Assembly: GCA_027858455.1 (NCBI GenBank)
Contig: JAQICQ010000050.1
Location: forward strand, 1 to 9,593
Direction: 5' to 3'
Length of the DNA stretch: 9,593 nucleotides
DNA from: Elusimicrobiota bacterium
GTDB taxonomy: Bacteria; CG03; SLGR01; JAGXOG01
Part shown: in pieces, positions 6,439 through 9,593 of the stretch
Layout of the letters: each line of letters begins with the position of its first letter
Position numbering within the stretch: the first letter of the stretch is position 1
Notes under the pieces: generated by a model
Databases searched by the model: none
What the model was told of the DNA's origin: nothing
Seen by the model: the letters and a program-made list of their open reading frames with translations, nothing else
Program-made: the position numbers and the translations under genes

Positions 6439-7674
6439 ATGGAAAAAATTATAACGGGACTATCGGGAATTTTGGTTTTTGTTTTAGTATGCAGTAACAA
6501 TATTTATGCGGAAGCGGTCTTTACTCCTGTAGCGGATATATCCTTAAACGGAGGCCAGTATTTTCTTGAAGCGGAACCGTCATCTTTCGGGGGCAGCGCA
6601 AACATAGATTTTGCGCCTGCGCTTAACTTCTCTAAGGAAAGCGCGCTTATACCGATGATTAACATGGGGTATAACGGCACTCAGGATGTCCATGATTTAG
6701 TAGGCGGAGGCACCCTGACAAGAGAAAGCGCCGACATAGGAGGAACCTTAAAGTATATCACAAATATCGCCGGTTTAAAGACTAAGCTCAGGGTAAATTA
6801 TAAGAAATCCCTTATAAACGAAACAAAGGATGAGGACTGGACGGACGGACTTTTTGATTACAATCGGATTTTGTTCGGCGCCCAGGCAGAACGTCTTTTT
6901 GCGGGTTATGATGTTTCTCTGGCAGTGGATTTTTATAGCGCGCAGTTTCCTAATTATGCCAGCCTTGTCTCACAGACCGAAGAGGAGTTTAACTCTTCCA
7001 TAGACACAAATACACATACAGAAATATCTCAAAACGCGGGAACAAATGTTTTAGATTATTCAGACATTAAAGCCGGAATTGACGCGTCAAAAAAACATAC
7101 GGATGTTCTCTCCGCCGCATACGGGTATTCAATAGATTTAAGAAATTACGCCGACCAGACCGTTGTTGAAAGTAACGGAAGTTTCTCGTCCGGCAAGCGA
7201 AAAGACACTATAAATAGTATAAATGCCGGGCTGGATTACGCTTACCGCCGTGCTGTCATAGGACTCAAGAGCGAAATGTCAATTTTAAGTTCAAACCAAA
7301 ACTCATACGATGCTGATGCCACAAAATTTATTGATAATTATTATTCATATATAAAGGGGGCAGTTACCCCTTCGTTTGCTCTTTATTTAGGTAAGGGGGA
7401 AAGATTAAGCAGGTTTAGAATGTGGTGGGATATAGATTTAACCGGTTATGCCGGCCGTTTAGCGCGGGAAGAAGAAGGAGGCTATGTAACAGACAAAGTT
7501 AAACAGCTTGATAACAGCTTTGGTATTTCCTACAGGTATCCGGTCTTTGATAGTTTTTACGCCCATATGCAGTTCAGCCGCCGCGCGGCGTCTTCAAATA
7601 TGAAATACGAGGGGAATTATAAATATAATTATACCGCCACAAACTATTATGCGGGCTTAAACTGGCAGTATTAA
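6439..7674 (+). CDS. Outer-membrane beta-barrel protein, family not recognised
   Basis: A signal peptide covers residues 1-24 (cleavage likely after IYA, before EAVF). The mature part, near 387 residues, alternates polar and hydrophobic/aromatic residues in short strands separated by Asp/Asn/Gly/Ser-rich loops, the look of a barrel. The chain ends YYAGLNWQY; a terminal aromatic residue with an aromatic two before it is the usual signal for BAM-dependent insertion. Strand-like stretches are clear at about 80-110, 135-160, 205-225, 250-290, 320-350 and 365-411. It lies 30 bp after the FecR gene in the same orientation and is presumably cotranscribed from the CRP-type promoter. A role as surface partner or export channel for the FecR protein or the following secreted protein is a guess from position. 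I could not place it in a named porin family. Confidence 0.72.
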   Translation: MEKIITGLSGILVFVLVCSNNIYAEAVFTPVADISLNGGQYFLEAEPSSFGGSANIDFAPALNFSKESALIPMINMGYNGTQDVHDLVGGGTLTRESADIGGTLKYITNIAGLKTKLRVNYKKSLINETKDEDWTDGLFDYNRILFGAQAERLFAGYDVSLAVDFYSAQFPNYASLVSQTEEEFNSSIDTNTHTEISQNAGTNVLDYSDIKAGIDASKKHTDVLSAAYGYSIDLRNYADQTVVESNGSFSSGKRKDTINSINAGLDYAYRRAVIGLKSEMSILSSNQNSYDADATKFIDNYYSYIKGAVTPSFALYLGKGERLSRFRMWWDIDLTGYAGRLAREEEGGYVTDKVKQLDNSFGISYRYPVFDSFYAHMQFSRRAASSNMKYEGNYKYNYTATNYYAGLNWQY

Positions 7675-7676
7675 AT

Positions 7677-7697
7677 GTGAGAGGCTGAGCCTCTCAC
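7677..7697 (+). other. Stem-loop after the barrel gene (composite element copy 2, part a)
   Basis: GTGAGAGGC pairs perfectly with GCCTCTCAC around a TGA loop, three bases after the TAA of the barrel gene. Compared with copy 1, the second base of each arm has changed together (A-T to T-A). It is followed by CGGCAA and not by a T run. In this copy the loop TGA is not the stop codon, so conservation of the loop is not explained by coding. Confidence 0.75.
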
Positions 7698-7703
7698 CGG
7701 CAA

Positions 7704-7719
7704 CGTGACAAAAGTCACA
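7704..7719 (+). promoter_or_regulatory. CRP-type operator upstream of the large secreted-protein gene
   Basis: CGTGACAAAAGTCACA matches TGTGA-N6-TCACA except for the first base. The centre, at 7711.5, is about 71.5 bp upstream of the start predicted from the TACAAT at 7771-7776, again a class I activator position. The change of the outer T to C breaks the outer pair of the potential hairpin but keeps the core half-sites. This favours a protein-binding DNA site over an RNA stem for this block. Confidence 0.68.
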
Positions 7720-7748
7720 GACAGAGTTTTTAGAAAGTGTTATTGTTT

Positions 7749-7776
7749 TTATGGAACAGGAAATAAAGTTTACAAT
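7749..7776 (+). promoter_or_regulatory. Predicted promoter of the large secreted-protein gene
   Basis: TACAAT (7771-7776) is a reasonable -10, with only a poor TTATGG (7749-7754) 16 bp upstream. The start would fall near 7783, leaving a leader of about 15 bases with GGAGG at its very 5' end. That is tight, so the real start may lie further upstream. Confidence 0.35.
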
Positions 7777-7797
7777 AAATATGGAGGATAAAATAAG

Positions 7798-9593
7798 ATG
7801 AAAAAATTAATTAAAGGCAGTATTGTACTGGTCATGGCAGCTTTATTTACAGCGGGGCATCTCGCTGCATTTGACTTAACTGTAACAGTAAATGATGATA
7901 ATGCTAACCCGATAAGCGGGGCTCAGGTTATGGCGCTTACTTTTGGTTTGTCCAATGAGCCGAATCCTGAATTATCCAATACCGGTTATACAGATAATGC
8001 AGGGCAGATTGCCTTTGCTCTTGATAATTCAAGGAACTATACTATTGTTGCCACAAAAGATGATTACAGTCCTTCTCTAAAATATCAGGTTGAAACCGAT
8101 TCTACGCCTGTTGTAATTATAGGTTCGGCGGAAGCCCAGTCGTGTGAAATATCGTTAGCTGAGCGCGCCGATGCTGATTCTTACTGCACTGTCAAAGCTG
8201 ATGTTATTATATCGCCTGTTTATGCGCCGACTATAATATTCGGCAGTGTTATGGCAGGTTCTTCTGCAGAAGATAAAAATGATATAGCTTTCGGAGTAAT
8301 GAGGATTACAGATACGGTTAACGGAAGAGGCACCCTTGAGATTAACAATGTTTCTAATAATGAGACAGGCGATTATGAGATTGGTTGTTTTTCTCCGCAG
8401 ATGAATACCGGATACGGCCAGCCTATTTCTATTAGTACTTCAGATACCGGCACGGTTAGTTTAAATCCAGATCTGGATTTAACTTCAACCGATGCTAATA
8501 TAGCCGAAGGAACGGTTGAGCAAGAAGAATATACCGATGAGAATACAGGCGAATTAATAAAAGGTATAGTATATGATGATGAAAACAGGGCTGTAGGCAA
8601 TACCGAAGTCAGAGTATGGTTTGAATACGAATACAGCTATCTAATGGACGGAACAACTTACTATAATCATGAATGGAGAGATTATTCGGGTTGGACGGAT
8701 TCATACGGTAATTATTCTATATATTCTGATGTGGATTTTTCAAAAGTAATTAATATCTCGGGGTTTAATTTAGAGGCAAGGGGAAACGGTTATTTGTCAA
8801 AGAGCACGGCAATAGTTGATACCGCTCAGCTTTTAACTGATATAAAATCAATGGGAACAGTTGTAAGGCAGGATTTTAAAGGTCCCATTGCGCTTAAGAA
8901 AGTCATCGGTGAAATTTCCGGACGGCTTTTGCTCGGTGGAAGCTCTCTCGGCAACGGGCATATAAATGTTAACGGCGACTGGAGCGCCTGGCTTATAGAA
9001 GGGTCAACTTATATTTATACCGACCGGAGCGCTAACAGCTGGAACGAGGATAATGTAAACAGCAGCGGAGAGTTCTCTATAGGCGGACTTGCGCCGGGAA
9101 ATTACCGTCTTGAAGTCTGGACGGAATTCAGTTCGGACGGATATGTATATAATAAAGGTGAAAACGGCGAGAATGATACGTTTTCAGGCGAAGTGATGTT
9201 CCAGGACGAAGTGAGGCCGAACAACGAGATACATGAAATGTTGGGCGATGATTTAAGGATAAATCTTTCAACAGATAATATAGTTACGGTCTATTCTTCT
9301 ACCGGAGCTGTCGTATCAACAGGGCTGATTGATATAAATTTACCGGCAAAAGAAGTCAGTGGCTCCTCCATGACTTTAACCGGCAGCGTTGTCTTAAACA
9401 ATGTAGCCTCACTTGAAGCCCCCGTAAGTATCATTGTCCATGAAAAATGGGATTCTTTTGACCGCAATCAAGAAGTTACCGAAGAGATAGCTGTTTCCAG
9501 CGACCCGTTTAACGGCGATTTTTATTTAAAGCTTTCTCATAACAGGGTTTCGCCCGATGGGGTTCAGGAACTTTATAAGGTGGGTTATCCAAC
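7798..9593 (+). CDS. Large exported protein of carboxypeptidase-regulatory/Ig-like beta domains (3' truncated by window)
   Basis: The frame is open from ATG 7798 to the window edge: 598 codons visible and no stop. Residues 1-23 are a signal peptide (MKKLIKGSIVLVMAALFTAG, then HLAA). Residues 24-100 look like a carboxypeptidase-regulatory or Ig-like domain (LTVTVNDDNANPISGAQV, then DNAGQIAFALD, then YTIVATKDDY). A similar unit begins near 255 (IKGIVYDDENRAVGNTEVRV, then DSYGNYSIYSD) and another near 369 (IGEISGRLL, then SSGEFSIGGLAPGNYRLEVW, 422-441). Further beta-rich sequence runs from 470 to the edge. Such domains build adhesins, surface layers and carbohydrate-binding proteins. GGAGG lies 10 bases before the ATG. 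The gene has its own spacer of 123 bp with a CRP-type site, so it is probably a separate transcription unit. No catalytic motif or anchor is visible; a C-terminal sorting or autotransporter domain could lie beyond the edge. Confidence 0.8.
   Translation, partial: MKKLIKGSIVLVMAALFTAGHLAAFDLTVTVNDDNANPISGAQVMALTFGLSNEPNPELSNTGYTDNAGQIAFALDNSRNYTIVATKDDYSPSLKYQVETDSTPVVIIGSAEAQSCEISLAERADADSYCTVKADVIISPVYAPTIIFGSVMAGSSAEDKNDIAFGVMRITDTVNGRGTLEINNVSNNETGDYEIGCFSPQMNTGYGQPISISTSDTGTVSLNPDLDLTSTDANIAEGTVEQEEYTDENTGELIKGIVYDDENRAVGNTEVRVWFEYEYSYLMDGTTYYNHEWRDYSGWTDSYGNYSIYSDVDFSKVINISGFNLEARGNGYLSKSTAIVDTAQLLTDIKSMGTVVRQDFKGPIALKKVIGEISGRLLLGGSSLGNGHINVNGDWSAWLIEGSTYIYTDRSANSWNEDNVNSSGEFSIGGLAPGNYRLEVWTEFSSDGYVYNKGENGENDTFSGEVMFQDEVRPNNEIHEMLGDDLRINLSTDNIVTVYSSTGAVVSTGLIDINLPAKEVSGSSMTLTGSVVLNNVASLEAPVSIIVHEKWDSFDRNQEVTEEIAVSSDPFNGDFYLKLSHNRVSPDGVQELYKVGYP

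Larger units (their letters stand above)
7677..7723 (+). repeat. Composite intergenic element, copy 2
   Basis: Same order as copy 1: nine-base-pair stem-loop, seven-base spacer, then GTGACAAAAGTCACAGACA (7705-7723). The spacer sequence (CGGCAAC) has nothing in common with that of copy 1, yet its length differs by only one base. Confidence 0.85.

Noticed and set aside
7751..7801. A 16-codon frame (MEQEIKFTINMEDKIR) ending in TGA overlapped by the ATG of the secreted-protein gene
   Set aside because: The ATGA overlap is tempting as a leader peptide, but no Shine-Dalgarno precedes 7751, and the predicted promoter lies inside it. It is most likely chance.
1..9593. CRISPR array, insertion sequence, tRNA, rRNA or phage genes
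   Set aside because: No regularly spaced repeats, transposase motifs, terminal inverted repeats or structural RNA signatures were seen on either strand; the spacers are all short and accounted for.

Overview
The window reads as a stretch of a Gram-negative (two-membrane) bacterial chromosome, moderately AT-rich, with all genes on the + strand. The gene content is a PorV/UPF0164-type outer-membrane barrel with a TPR tail, a CHASE2 adenylyl cyclase, a FecR-domain exported protein, a barrel ending in an aromatic residue, and a secreted repeat-domain protein. This mix, together with AGGAGG-type ribosome binding sites, suggests an uncultured lineage of the Elusimicrobiota/Omnitrophota kind. That placement is an impression, not a result; no rRNA, tRNA or marker gene is present to fix it.

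Layout. Bases 1-35 may be the last codons of an upstream gene. Gene 1 (42-1550, PorV-like barrel plus coiled coil plus TPR) overlaps gene 2 (1547-2791, periplasmic TPR, one membrane helix, cytoplasmic coiled coil and HEAT-like repeats) by ATGA. Gene 3 (2821-4794) is a complete class III adenylyl cyclase with a CHASE2 sensor; it has a good -35/-10 pair so close to its ATG that its mRNA may be leaderless. Genes 4 and 5 (4915-6408, FecR protein; 6439-7674, outer-membrane barrel) look like an operon. Gene 6 (7798 to beyond the right edge) is a large exported protein built of carboxypeptidase-regulatory/Ig-like beta domains; it is open at the window end, so its length is unknown.

The main finding lies between genes. 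The spacers after gene 3 and after gene 5 carry the same composite element. It is a 9-bp stem-loop with a TGA loop, 7-8 bases, then GTGACAAAAGTCACAGACA. The second block contains a CRP-type site: copy 1 is an exact TGTGA-N6-TCACA and copy 2 differs by one base. The stem-loop shows a compensatory base-pair change between copies. Each CRP-type site sits about 65-72 bp upstream of a plausible transcription start with a weak -35, the arrangement of class I CRP activation.

Working model (inference): an envelope-sensing CHASE2 cyclase, possibly with genes 1-2 as an outer-membrane-to-cytoplasm chain, makes cAMP. A CRP-family regulator encoded elsewhere then switches on the neighbouring FecR/barrel pair and the large secreted protein. 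The window would thus be a self-contained cAMP circuit for remodelling the cell surface.
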